From contig CAJQUW010012890.1 in NCBI GenBank assembly GCA_907163375.1, forward strand, positions 62,001 through 126,000: a stretch of DNA of 64,000 nt, written 5' to 3'. Positions 34,861 to 47,048 of the stretch are shown here, in pieces; position 1 is the first letter of the stretch; each line of letters opens with the position of its first letter. The notes beneath the pieces are model-generated. The model was given only the letters and a program-made list of their open reading frames with translations. It had not been told where the DNA came from and made no database searches. The stretch comes from Prostheceraeus crozeri (taxonomy: Eukaryota > Platyhelminthes > Polycladida > Euryleptidae). Position numbers and translations under genes: made by a program.

Positions 34861-35541
34861 AACTGTGGTTTGTTTTTAATAGAATTTTATGAAGTGCTGT
34901 TATGTGTTGTTCTTGTCTATTTGGCATTCAAAACGCAGAAACTGTTCATACTATCGAAAGACTTTTTAAACGCGTTAGAAAGATCATTTGTACATCCAAC
35001 TATCAATGCAACAACGATGTTGCAAAATGAGGAAATCTCACACATTGACATTTTCATAAGAAAATAGATATTTGGCAGTTCCATTTAGCTCACAGCCATA
35101 TGACTTATCGTTATTAGAAGCGCCTTAACAATTGACGGAGAATATATAACAACCGACGCCTAGCATGTTAATTTAAGAAAAAGAATTGTAAAGAGAAATA
35201 AATGCCTTGTACATCTTTCTAATTGCTTGTTGCCCTAGCATTAGAATCCTTTCATATTATGAAATAAATGTATTACACACCATATCCCTGCAAGCGATAA
35301 TCTCATAGCCAAATTTGCCAGTAATTTCTTTTTCATGCCTTAAAACTGCGTAGAATTCTGCATTTAATCTTGATATATCAATCAAATGCCGCCAGGCATA
35401 CATTTAAATATTACTAAGCGATGACGCATATTTGATGAAATAAATGACTATGTAAGGATTCTAATACAGTTATCAGTGAGTAATATTCTAAGAAGTTAAG
35501 CATCCGTTTTCTCTGACTTCGTAGGTATGGACTGTGTCTCC
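34861..35541. other. Intergenic stretch, nothing recognised
   Basis: A 69-codon frame at 34858-35067 (+) starting MNCGLFLIEFYEVLLCVVLV is hydrophobic at its N terminus but resembles no family I know. Otherwise AT-rich unassigned DNA. Confidence 0.45.
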
Positions 35542-35547
35542 CAATTT

Positions 35548-36409
35548 CAGGCCTCCCAGCGATTGCGGATCAAAAATTTTATGATTTTATGACCAATTTT
35601 CGAAAATTTTATGACCATACGGAATGATACATGGACGTTTAACGCATATCTAACCACATATTCCTGCAAAAATACACATGACTCATAATCAACATGACTC
35701 GTATCATATTATGACACTCTAAAAACTGACAATTAAAGGGAACAAAAATTATATTCTTCTGTATCCAATCGGCAACATGCTAAAAAATCATATAATAAAC
35801 AACACTTTCTGACCAGTAGTTGCATGAACATTTTAAAAATGAAACAAAATAATCATTAACTTGATGGATGATGATAACTTATTAATGTCAGGTAGGCACG
35901 CGTTTCTGATAAAGATTGGAGCAAAAGTTTAACACCAATTTTAACAAAAAATCCACAGCAAACATTCAACAATCGTAACAGAATTGTTGAATCCGAAGAT
36001 CAATGGAAGAACATCTATCTTTCACAAAGTAGCAATTTAAGTTCACGTACACACGAGAGGTAATTATAAATGGATAATCATAGACAAAGATAGCCTTTGG
36101 CGCGGATCATTCATTGTCACTGACAGGGCGTCTGCCTGGTACATGTTTGACTGATTATCATCGACAGTTGTTTCTGTTTTGCAATATGACTTCGGGCACT
36201 CTTGCTTTCAATAATGAAAATATTTCAAAATGTGTTTTCACAATAAAATAGATAATAGACTATACTTTGATTCTGTAAAAAACATGCAGAGAAGTAAAGT
36301 TTAAATCGAAATGGTCGAAAAATTACAAAAATTATATGACTTTATACTACTTTTCATGACCTTTTTAAAATCAGGAATTTTATGACTTTTTATAACGCTG
36401 GGAGGCCTG
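35548..36409. mobile_element. hAT-like MITE, CAGGCCTCCCAGCG ends
   Basis: The exact 14 bp terminal inverted repeat CAGGCCTCCCAGCG begins at 35548 and ends at 36409. The adjacent flanks share CAATTT (35542-35547 and 36410-36415). Repeats of ATTTTATGAC in opposite orientations lie near the two ends. CAG...CTG termini and subterminal repeats suggest hAT, although only 6 bp of duplication is visible. 862 bp, no coding capacity. Confidence 0.82.
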
Positions 36410-36944
36410 CAATTTAATACAACATCTCGGAGATGATGCACTAAAATCATCTGACGCTCCGACGCCAGTGCAGCAGGAAGTGGGGTCTTTTGCCAATTTC
36501 GAGTCGAGTCGGCAGAATGCTTATATTATAATGTGAGAGTTGTAGATTAGCGACCACTACATCTTACTCTACATAACTGCATGTATATGTCATATATTCC
36601 ACGATAAATGAAATGGGCCTATGAAAACACACTTGTAATTCTACACTTATGAAGAACCTGTGACTTTTGTCAAAGTCTACAGATTACATTCATCAAACAC
36701 CTGATCCACAAACTTAAACTTGTGCTGTAAAGTACGTCACACGCGCATTACTGTCTTTATTCGGGTGCGTCGGTAATTAAAAAACTACCAACATATTTAC
36801 ATTGATTAGCACGCAATTACATGTATTACATGTCTCCCACATAGCATAAATTTCATCTCGTCTACATAAATTTCAAACCAATGCCACTACAATGTTAAAA
36901 ACTATCTAACAGCACATCTATACACATATATTTGAATGTTTCAA

Positions 36945-37111
36945 CAGGTGGCTGCATCAACTCGTCTCCCACCCGCGAACTGGAGACGCCCCCGTGGCCT
37001 GCCCCGGATGACTTGGTCTGCTCAAGTCCAGGACCTCCTTCCCCTGGCCGACCTCATCGAGCGGGCGCAAGACCGAAGGACCTTCAGGGATCTGATCGCT
37101 AAGATCACCTA
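36945..37111 (+). mobile_element. GC-rich LINE C-terminal tail
   Basis: 53 open codons read VAASTRLPPANWRRPRGLPR, TWSAQVQDLL and LIERAQDRRTFRDLIAKIT before TAG. The W-RPRG-x-PR-x-TW and A-x-DR-x-x-FR-x-L pattern is the C-terminal end of a LINE polymerase. The stretch is far richer in GC than its AT-rich surroundings. It is preceded by TGTTTCAACAG, which could act as a splice acceptor. Confidence 0.72.
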
Positions 37112-39030
37112 GTGGTCACGCGCCTTCAAGTACAAGTTTCAACAGCAGAAATAGAAAGCTCGCAGTGCAGAGAGAATGAGAGAAAATAAGAAAATATGAA
37201 AGGGAAAACAGAAATAAAAATACAAAATCTAAGAGAAGAATAGAACATCAATTGATGGTTGTGAAGATCGATCTAGCGTTCCCTCTGACAATTACCACAT
37301 ATAGATTAGGTATAGATTAGGCTTCATTGCTAGATTGCAGACTCTTTAATATCACTAATGGGTCACACTTTGGTTCACTTTTAAATTTAAAATTGAAATT
37401 TTGTAGAACTTGAAACTACACACAGTTTCAGGAACTTCAATACTTGCATTTCTATTTTTGCATTCAAATTTGGACAAGCATTGGTCAATAAGACAAGTTT
37501 TCTAACAGCCAAAATTTTTCAAGAACGGAAAGATTAGGCATATCTCTAATGGACGACCCAATTAAGCATGTCTGATGACCACGAGGTTATAACATCGCAT
37601 TTCGCAAAGCAGACTGGTATTTTGAATAGGAAAAAGATGTCACAGTGGAATAGAAGCTAGGTGTTTTTCAAATACTTATCATGTTGATGTGAACGACGGT
37701 CATCAATTTCGAAGCCGATGAGGGTAATCTTTAATAAAATTGAATCATTTTTTCTGAAAAGGTGCGCATCCCCATGTTTTTCCTGAAGGGGTCCGATCAT
37801 CTGATGTACGCAAACAAATTTCGAAAATGATCAGCTCATGATGTTACACGACAAGGAGACATCACCTGTGATGCCTGAAAACGTGCTTATTTAAAACGGT
37901 TCTACCTCTATACGATTTTATGCTTCACTGTACATAATATAAGTTTCCTTCATTGTGAAGTCATCCAGGTAGCTTCTAAATATATTTTCAACTGATGTGA
38001 GTGTGAGTTTCAAATTTCCATAAATAGAGGGAGAGCACAAATAAAAAAAAGACGCCCAATATTTTTCAACACTTGAAATAAAGTGACAAACATCGCATTT
38101 TATAATGACTGGGTAAAGATAGGGACAGCCAATATCTACATCGCAATTTCGGGCGAATATTCCCATTATAGATATCGTGTGATGAGTGACGTACGACTCA
38201 ACTTCAACGAAGGGATCAAATGTGAATATGGACTAGTATGATAATATTGACATTTGTACATGAAAAAATCAAAAAATCATCACAACTAAGAAAGCAAGAC
38301 TAATGGGGGATTAACAACACTGTTTCCAAGCTGGTAAGTGTAATATTCCTGATATTTAAGTCACAAAATAATAATCTGTTAAATCATAGATATTGAATAC
38401 AAGCTTGGAATCATGCCTTGTTTTGTAAGAAGAGACGAGAGAAATGGACACACACACGTTGTAAATTGCCATCACATGCGCACTAATAGATGGAATGTAC
38501 TCGTTCACGCAAGATTAATGGAGGGTTATTTTATTTATAGAATAACATCTAATCAAAATCTTATCTTTTTGCCTCTAAATTTGTAGCCAGTCATCTGCTT
38601 GCGTCCAGTTCATGGGATAATTTGATCTAGTCATGTGTCAGATCAAAAATCAAATGGAGAAAAGTCTCCTCTCAAACCTGGTCAATGTGAGCCGGCTCGC
38701 GAAGGCTCGGATTTGTAAATTTTTTTAGCAGCTGATCTATTCTTGAGGAGACGATACGGAAGTGAGAATCAGTATGAAATTAAATAACCTCCTGTCACTG
38801 CCATCAACTAGGAGAAAAGTTAGCTAGAAGCACAAAATTGGATTGATGAATCTAAGTCTGTGGCTAGAAGAAATTGAGAACTTTTGTCATCAAACTTATT
38901 TTCTCATGCCTGTTCTCCCTTTGATCTGGAGTAAGAGGAGAAAATGTGCAAATGAAATTCACTTTTAATCCATGAGCTGTTCGAATAACGAGATATAGTT
39001 CTATTCTATTTTGTCATCAGTTTTGGACTG
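37112..39030. other. Intergenic stretch, nothing recognised
   Basis: No gene, SINE or paired repeat identified. The 82-codon minus frame at 37918-38166 contains several cysteines but no known motif. Composition is AT-rich throughout. Confidence 0.5.
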
Positions 39031-39032
39031 CG

Positions 39033-40062
39033 TTTACACGTGCAACGACACTTGTCGATCCATGACAAGTCAGAAAAGAATGGACATTTGACAAACAATG
39101 GAAGCGAAGGCATGCCTTCAATAATCGTGCGTCACCAGACAATAGCAATTTCGTGAATGGTGATAAATAGAAATGTACTGATCTCATCAGCTTATTATCC
39201 TTTTGAGTGTCAGTAAAAAGTGGCAGCTAAAGTTACGCCTTGTTCAACTTTAGGCGCCACTTTTTACTGACAGTCAGGATATTCAAGGCATTGATGGCAT
39301 GGGAGGGCAGACGCATTGCTAATCAGAATAATAGAGTAAAAACGACCAATCTGCCAAAGGAAATTATCTTTATACGCAACATGTGTCGGAGAACATGCTC
39401 CTTCATCCGGCGATCAATTTATGATTAAAAGACGCATGAAGATCTACATACCAGATAGATATCTCACACACCACTAATATAAAATCAATAGAACCGCAAC
39501 TAGGATAGCATGCACTGAAATTATCAAAATGCGCAGACACATAGGTCAAATCAATGCAGCATTGAAAGTAGGCCTAATTGAAATACTGAACCAATCAGCC
39601 GGTATTGGAGATAAAACGAACGGTGGGCCTCCACGCCAACACCCTGAGCAGTCGACGAAGAATTGACTGCGCCGACTACTCAAAGTAGTGGAGAAGAGGC
39701 CCACCCAAACAGGCTTCGCTATAAATTACCGCACTAATAATGAGTAAACATCATATCAGAAAAAGACTATAGTCCACATATTCTTCACGATTATTCAAAG
39801 TGGGACAAGTATTGCTAATTTCAACGGCTTCTGCAATGCGACACTTTCGTTAAACACACAGTCGTTTTTACTCTATTATTCTGATATACACTCAGAGGAT
39901 GATAAGCTGACGAATCAATGCATTTCTCTTTATCACCAGTCACTAAATTGCTATTGTTTGGTGACGCACGAAGCACGAGTATTGAGGCATGTCTTTGCTT
40001 CCATTGTTTGTCCATTCTTTCTGACTCATCATGGATTGAAAAGTGTCAACAATCAAGCCGTA
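39033..40062. mobile_element. Foldback element A, copy 2
   Basis: The left arm (39033-39210) and right arm (39888-40062) are inverted copies with the same blocks as the element at 16745-17430 (GCGTTTACACGTGCAAC, AGACAATAGCAATTT, AAGGCATGCCTTC). Nested inside is an exact 25 bp inverted pair at 39322-39346 and 39861-39885. A local hairpin at 39215-39275 pairs through CCACTTTTTACTG. The 500 bp centre is non-coding. The rightmost terminus is diverged. Confidence 0.7.
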
Positions 40063-41519
40063 TGTTCTTGTACAATATCCATAATTGCTGATGAGCATTT
40101 TCCCTTCTATTTTCAACTGACTGAAATCCATACCCAGATGCGTGACTACCATCCGAATATATTGTCCATACACTACCTATTGATTTCTGAGACTTGTATC
40201 TTTAAATAGCCTATGATAAAGTCATGTCAAGTAAGTAGGTGTTTACTTATACGAAATAAAATCGGGCAAGCATCTGACATAGCTTAATACGTAAAAGATA
40301 GCAAAATTCTTCGACATCATCATCTCAAGCAAAATGCGTGTGGTCAAAATGAGGCAAAATGTTACAGAAATTGTAATAAATTTCATTTTTGACAATTTCT
40401 CGCAGCAGCTACGCCAATTCTGATAGGTCCAGTGTTTTACGCTTCACATGATCTACCTGAAACTGTAATCAGAAATAACATTTTCCATGATTTTTCCATG
40501 ATTTTCCATGATTTCCACATGATTTTTTTTGAATTTGAAAATGTAGTAAAATTAGATGATTTTTGTGCTGCTACTATCAAATTTATAAGTAGTATGTGCT
40601 TTGCAATTAGCAGATACCTTTCTACAGTCATTCCTGGATAAAACATTTCTATTAAGAATTATAATCGCATTCTTGGCCGCCACTCCCAACTCTAAGTGAG
40701 TAACGAGAAAAACGAGTTTGAAGCTCTATAACTTTTATAACTTCTATCGTTAGATAGGATTTTCCACAGCATTAATGACCATCAACATCTTATCATAAAC
40801 GCTCTTCGCTGGATTCACATACCGGATCCCGGATATTTACATCCGGATCCAGATCTTGACCCGGTGCAATCCCTGATTAGAGTCACTTCCATCAGATATT
40901 CAAATTACTGTAAATTGTATTCAACTACAAATGAATGCTGGAATGATAATTCATCATCGCACCATAATCCAAGATAACCGTAGCTAAAGACCTGAATTAA
41001 CACTATTTTTAATCTCACATTATGATCAGAAGCTTAGAGAGATAATCAAAAAGTGTTCAGGTAATTTACTTCATGAGAAGTTCGATAAGAAGGGATGTGA
41101 ATCCGTTCCGCATCTTCACCCTTTTCAGATTTCGTCGTCTCACTATATTTTTAGTTCTTGTCAGAGTACTTTGGTTTGTAGTTCTGCCAGCTAACAACAT
41201 CAGTTTACGCATCACTTGCTCTATTTTTCATCCAAGCAAGTTCATGTCACTTAATTTCTATTCTTTCTCTTCTATTCCAAGACGCACAAATGTATTATCA
41301 GATCAATCTTGTATTTATGAATCTTCCTTCGACTGAAAGTCAAAGACACAAGTTATCTTATATCGACGGTGATGCCGCTTAGGTGATGTTTTACGATGAA
41401 TTCTAGTATTTTTGGGTATTTCATGTCCATTAATTGATAAAACTGCGTGGGCGAAAAGAAAAGCAATGAAACTCCCTTCACAACTCCTCGCCGCTTCGGT
41501 TGTCCGTGAGATCGTTCAT
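40063..41519. other. Intergenic stretch with decayed hAT-like ends
   Basis: No gene recognised. 40481-40525 is a short tandem array of TTTCCATGATT units. 40820-40876 contains GGATCCGGATATTT-like repeats and ends GCAATCCCTG, the shape of a hAT right end (CAGGGATTGC inverted); no partner end was found. Confidence 0.45.
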
Positions 41520-41860
41520 TCGTTGTTATATCTTCCACTCTCAAAAGACTGCATGAAAATCCTTAATTTTCTGAAGAATTTCTTAAAAATGAAATATTTT
41601 TATCATTTTCCCCGACAAGACACGAAAACTCTTCGTTTGTTCTTTACAGATTCTTCCACAGATAGTGATTAGGAGGAGGGAGCACAGTGAGTCTCTTGTC
41701 GGCAAAGGATTCGGTGAATTTACACGTGTACTCCCAACCACAGATGACTCTTTGAGCATGTCTCTCAAGAGTATTAACCTTGTGCTTAGTGACTGCTGCC
41801 AATTTTCTCCATCGGTGTTGCATGTTGCGATATTGATATAACCTGAGCATCAGTTATCTG
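41520..41860 (-). mobile_element. Possible LINE C-terminal relic
   Basis: A minus frame reads HKVNTLERHAQRVICGWEYT and then FADKRLTVLPPP. This recalls the IE-x-x-Q-x-RA-x-RII-G-x-x-Y ... L-x-TL block near the end of LINE polymerases. The match is short and imperfect; coincidence is possible. Confidence 0.4.
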
Positions 41861-42095
41861 CATTAACTGAACCTTTGACAAAAAAGTTCTCTAATAAGGT
41901 GTACAGACGATGGGATGCAATCATGATGTAGAAAGATGATCATTCCATGTCAAATCTTTCTTCCAGATGTTTTGATGTCACGCATATTTTCAGGAATGAT
42001 TTCATCATCCCATGAAACCATCTCAAAGATCGCCAAAGGATCTGATAAGGCGACTGTTGCTGTCCAATTGATGGTCAAGAACAGGAGGCTGTTGC

Positions 42096-43166
42096 TTATT
42101 GTCATAGTGAAAAATCCACTTTTTTCTCTCCTTCAGAGTTTATTGACCAAGTTATGAGGTTATTTACAATAAAATAATTAAAAGGCCAACGTTTCGTGCC
42201 ACTGACACTTCGATGGGCCGACTTCTGCAAAACAGCATTTGATGACACGCATTAAATATGGAAGCAACGAAACAGAGTTCAGGTGGCCTACTGCGTAGTT
42301 AGAAATTAGGGAGCTCGTATTTGCGGTTAATGGCTGGTGCAAGAGATTTGATCAATCGAGCTTCGGTCAGCCTGCAATCCACTGCGCTATGACTTTTGTC
42401 CAAGATATCGATATCGAAGTGAGAGATGGAGATGTCACTGAACTGGTGCACTTTCATACCGTGTTCGTAAAGGGCATTTCTTTTGTTCTTATTGATCAAA
42501 TCTCTTCTATGCTCATTATAGCGTTTGGTAAACGGACGGTTGGTTTGGCCTATATAAAAATCGTCACATAAATTACATTTCAGCTTATAAACTAAAAACC
42601 GGTCCCCACAGGAATAGTTTTGTGGTAAAAGAGAGCAGAGATGACAGGAATTGTGTTTCTTATTAATCCGATTTCTCTTATTAATTACTGTTTCTAGAGT
42701 GGGACCAGGTTTGCTGACGATTTTAATAGGAAGATCACACTGTTTTGCGAGTTTATTTAATTTTCTGTTGCAGCTATCACTAACAAAATTTATTGTGCAG
42801 GGAACAGATGCTTCGTTATTTTTTTTATTTTTATATTTGGTTTTTCTATTTATGTCTCGATTAGTAAAGCCATTCTGCCTAAATCGGTTGTTAAGGCTCG
42901 TCATAGCTTCTTGTTTTTTATTTTCGTCCGAACATCTACTAGCTACATTAGTTTGGCTATTCTTGATGAAGTTCGATTTTACATTATGTGGGACCCAGCT
43001 GTGTTTATTGAGAGAAATACCAGAGTGCATTTCTTTGGTGTACCATTTGTATTCTATCTTATTGTTATTTATTCGAATACTAGTATCTAAAAAGTTTAGA
43101 TAGTCTTCTTTGGGCACTTCTGTGGTGAATTTTATGTCTTCCGAAACAGAGTTAAAAACTTCAGTT
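42096..43166 (-). mobile_element. Penelope-like element, inverted 5'-truncated copy with intact endonuclease frame
   Basis: A 272-codon minus frame (42299-43117) encodes the polymerase end (EDYLNFLDTSIRI), a CHLC...C-x-x-C knuckle (NSCHLCSLLPQNYSCGDRF), the GIY-YIG core DDFYIGQTNRPFTKRYNEH and a final LTEARLIKSLAPAINRK helix. The segment is an almost exact inverted repeat of 44203-45273; both arms are 1071 bp. On the left it is preceded by 32 unrelated bases and the 14-mer GCGACTGTTGCTGT at 42050-42063, which recurs directly after the right arm. Here the frame is unbroken, unlike in the right arm. Confidence 0.9.
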
Positions 43167-45273
43167 CCTTTCTCTAGGAATAGTGTTTCCCTTCCACCTA
43201 AAATGAGTAGCGAAGAAGAAAATAGCCTTCAGTTCTTTAAGGATAAGGCCTTAGAGATAATCAAAAAAGAATCGCAACAAATTAAAAATAGTAAACAATT
43301 TAAGCAAGATACCACTATGATTCGTAAAACTAAAACGTTTCTGAAGGATAACGCTGCCGATGCATGTTCGTCGGACAAAACGAATAGATTTGTAGTCACG
43401 GACTCGACCTCCTTACAGCAACGTACTGAAAATATCCTGATGGATATTAATAATTATTTTAAGTTGAAGTTGAACAATGTCACAAAAATTGAAAATCAAG
43501 CCAATACTATTATTCGCAATAGTTGTAGCCAAATCTTTCAAAAATCGAATTTTGAGAAGCTGTTAGCTACCGGTAGCCACGCAGCTAACTTCCACGTTAA
43601 AATAAAGGATCATAAGGATAAAAACGAAGAAAACTATTATCCCTTAAGACCTATTGCCTCGAGCATTGATACCCCCACGAGTAAAATTGACTGGCTAATC
43701 AAAAAAATTCTAAGTCAGTTGGTGCAATTTGTCCACACCAACATAAAAAACTCTACCTCGTTAATTGAAAAACTAAAAACATTAGAAATCAATAGCCAAA
43801 ATACGAGTACCCTTATGTTCATCTCTTTAGATGTCATCAACCTGTACCCGAGCATTCAGATAAAACATGGCATAGAAGTAGTATCAGATTTCCTAAAACT
43901 GCATTGGAATAAAATAGACACTTTCTCCCTAAACTTTAATAACGTGCATAACTGCTTGAAGTTTGTATGCTACAACTATTACATACAGTACAACGATACT
44001 ATTTATCATCAAATCAAAGGCTGTCCGATGGGGGCTCGATTCTCCCCCCTTTTGCTATTATCTATATGTACCATATCGAAAAAAAGGCCCTTGAGATATT
44101 GAAATCGAATTTTGAAATAGTCCCTCAGCTTTATGCCCGGTACATTGATGATATCATCATAGGCCCGTTTCTCAAAAATGATAGCCATGACATCAATACC
44201 ATAACTGAAGTTTTTAACTCTGTCTCGGAAGACATAAAATTCACCACAGAAGTGCCCAAAGAAGACTATCTAAACTTTTTAGATACTAGTATTCGAATAA
44301 ATAACAATAAGATAGAATACAAATGGTACACCAAAGAAATGCACTCTGGTATTTCTCTCAATAAACACAGCTGGGTCCCACATAATGTAAAATCGAACTT
44401 CATCAAGAATAGCCAAACTAATGTAGCTAGTAGATGTTCGGACGAAAATAAAAAACAAGAAGCTATGACGAGCCTTAACAACCGATTTAGGCAGAATGGC
44501 TTTACTAATCGAGACATAAATAGAAAAACCAAATATAAAAATAAAAAAATAAACGAAGCATCTGTTCCTGCACAATAAATTTTGTTAGTGATAGCTGCAA
44601 CAGAAAATTAAATAAACTCGCAAAACAGTGTGATCTTCCTATTAAAATCGTCAGCAAACCTGGTCCCACTCTAGAAACAGTAATTAATAAGAGAAATCGG
44701 ATTAATAAGAAACACAATTCCTGTCATCTCTGCTCTCTTTTACCACAAAACTATTCCTGTGGGGACCGGTTTTTAGTTTATAAGCTGAAATGTAATTTAT
44801 GTGACGATTTTTTATATAGGCCAAACCAACCGTCCGTTTACCAAACGCTATAATGAGCATAGAAGAGATTTGATCAATAAGAACAAAAGAAATGCCCTTT
44901 ACGAACACGGTATGAAAGTGCACCAGTTCAGTGACATCTCCATCTCTCACTTCGATATCGATATCTTGGACAAAAGTCATAGCGCAGTGGATTGCAGGCT
45001 GACCGAAGCTCGATTGATCAAATCTCTTGCACCAGCCATTAACCGCAAATACGAGCTCCCTAATTTCTAACTACGCAGTAGGCCACCTGAACTCTGTTTC
45101 GTTGCTTCCATATTTAATGCGTGTCATCAAATGCTGTTTTGCAGAAGTCGGCCCATCGAAGTGTCAGTGGCACGAAACGTTGGCCTTTTAATTATTTTAT
45201 TGTAAATAACCTCATAACTTGGTCAATAAACTCTGAAGGAGAGAAAAAAGTGGATTTTTCACGATGACAATAA
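43167..45273 (+). mobile_element. Penelope-like element, main copy (polymerase plus GIY-YIG)
   Basis: The coding part runs from ATG 43203 (MSSEEENSLQFF) to 45070. The first frame reaches HQIKGCPMGARFSP, polymerase motif B, then breaks in the C/T run near 44045. The second frame holds the catalytic YARYIDDIIIGPF (YIDD at 44141-44152). Further single-base shifts near 44568 (one C fewer than the inverted arm) and 44812 (one T more) break the knuckle and the GIY-YIG part (frame resumes at 44801-45070). The 3' end carries CGAAACGTTGGCCTTTTAAT. Penelope elements use this polymerase and nuclease for target-primed insertion. The N terminus seems shortened at the junction with the inverted copy. GCGACTGTTGCTGT follows at 45274-45287. 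Confidence 0.92.
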
Positions 45274-45916
45274 GCGACTGTTGCTGTTTTTCGAAGTTGA
45301 CCAATAAAACAATCAGAGAGATATAGCCTCAGAATTGAGTCATGGGGTATCCCTAAGGTAACCTTGACCAGTGGACGATATTTCTCATGTATTTCAATGC
45401 GATTACTGTGATCTGCTAGTATGATTTCCACCACAATAAAATCCTTCATTCATGCCAACATCCTACAGAATGTTGAACTGATGATAGTCCTGCAAGCTTT
45501 CATAGACATTTCATCATCATTCCACGAGAGCATTAATCCACTATCAAGGTATTCATCAAAGTATTCATCCACTATCAAGGTAGGCAGCAACATTAATACT
45601 ATACATATTTATAAGAGCCGATGTTGTAGATTCTATGGACGAAAACTATGTTGATCTATTCCGCACTGTTCGATGTCACTTCATGCCCTCAAGTATTAGC
45701 TTCTCCAGCAACCAGGACAAAATATGGTATTTGGGCAATCGAACTATTTGGTACAAAACGCATTTAGTATCTGTATCTTGCTACTTTTGTTACTACTTTT
45801 AAAACTCTTGCTTGTGTTCTGTTATGGGAACGTGTGGTCATTCGTTTACATGCTTCAATAATCGATTATCAATAGAATTGAGTTGTTGTATTAATATATC
45901 TATGGATATAGCCATT

Positions 45917-46115
45917 GGTCTCCGTGGCACAGTGGCTAAGTGCTTCGCCTAGAGATCTTCCGGTTCAGAGGTCGAGCCCCTGAAGTGTCATTGAAAGTCA
46001 GCAGAAAGGGCATCCGGCCTAAAAGTACTACAGCGCTCCAGAAAAGTCTGAGTATTTCAGCATCGTCCAAACGCCCGGTACGGGGGAATAGTGACGTTGA
46101 AGTTTCATTTTTTTC
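45917..46115 (+). mobile_element. SINE-A copy 5
   Basis: GGTCTCCGTGGCACAGTGGC (box A), CAGAGGTCGAGCCCC (box B), GTGTCATTGAAAGTCAGCAG, AAAGGGCATCCGGCC, and the end ATAGTGACGTTGAAG, followed by a T-rich run. Full-length copy. Confidence 0.85.
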
Positions 46116-47040
46116 ATATAACTGTATGTATTTCATGTAATGGGAGCTAACCACGTCACTATCCAAAGTGATTATAAGCTATTCTGCGACTTGTAAAGCA
46201 CATATAGCCTGATTCGCTTACGCGAAATAACAAACTGACTAATCGAAATTAAGAATCAGTCTCAAAAGCTTCAATTAATTGATTGCTCGTGCTGCAATTA
46301 ACATTACTTGATTCCTTGTCCAAACCTTTGTAGACACATCATAAGTGGTACAGTGCATCCGAAGTCCAAAAAACAGCTTCTCCTAAGAGTTGAGAGGGTA
46401 TAAGATCGCATTCACCAGATTGTCTTGGCTGGTTGGAGACGAGTGTCTCATCCTTGGATTGGGGCAGAACGCATAATAAACACAAATCATATAGTCGCTC
46501 GCTATTCTACATGACTAGAAAGATTTCACAAATTCTGAGTGATCGAATAAGTAGAATTACAAGTAAACGGTACTTATCAGATAAATCCCTCACTTTTTAA
46601 ATTTGTCTAATAAACTAATTGGCCTATCCTCAAAAAATGAACCAATTGTCGTAAAACCTCAGACACACGTATTTGAGGATATTTTCCTCCCACGTACAAA
46701 ATGTCATGCAAATCGGATATATACTTTTCGAATTAGAAACGATAACTCGAAGTGCAGTGAGCTTGACCTGACATCATATGTTCGACGCATCATTTTTATT
46801 GATTTGCACTGGCCTATAATATGTAATAAGATAATGCCAAGCATATTTTTTTGTCATCATCACACAATTTTCAAAGAAAGACTTCGAAAGCATTATTAAA
46901 TATACGCAAAGTACATTTTTAAATACAAAGTGACCAAGCCGGACCGGCGAAATCAATATTAGTATATTAATTTAGTGCGTTGAAAGACTGGTTTAATTAT
47001 AAATATTTAATATATTTTATTCACTAATGCGAAGTATATT
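46116..47040. other. Intergenic stretch, nothing recognised
   Basis: A 98-codon frame at 46603-46899 (+) has no recognisable motif. The 46960-47040 part is almost pure A/T with repeated ATTAATATA words. Confidence 0.45.
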
Positions 47041-47048
47041 AATATAGC

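Noticed and set aside
42389-43103. Open frames antisense to the inverted Penelope copy (plus strand), and 44266-44980 antisense to the main copy
   Set aside because: They are shadows of the polymerase/GIY-YIG frames on the opposite strand and have no motif of their own.
43110-43202. Start of the Penelope protein at 43110
   Set aside because: The first 57 bases are the antisense of the inverted copy's frame, so the first 19 residues are a junction artefact; the first start inside the main copy is 43203.
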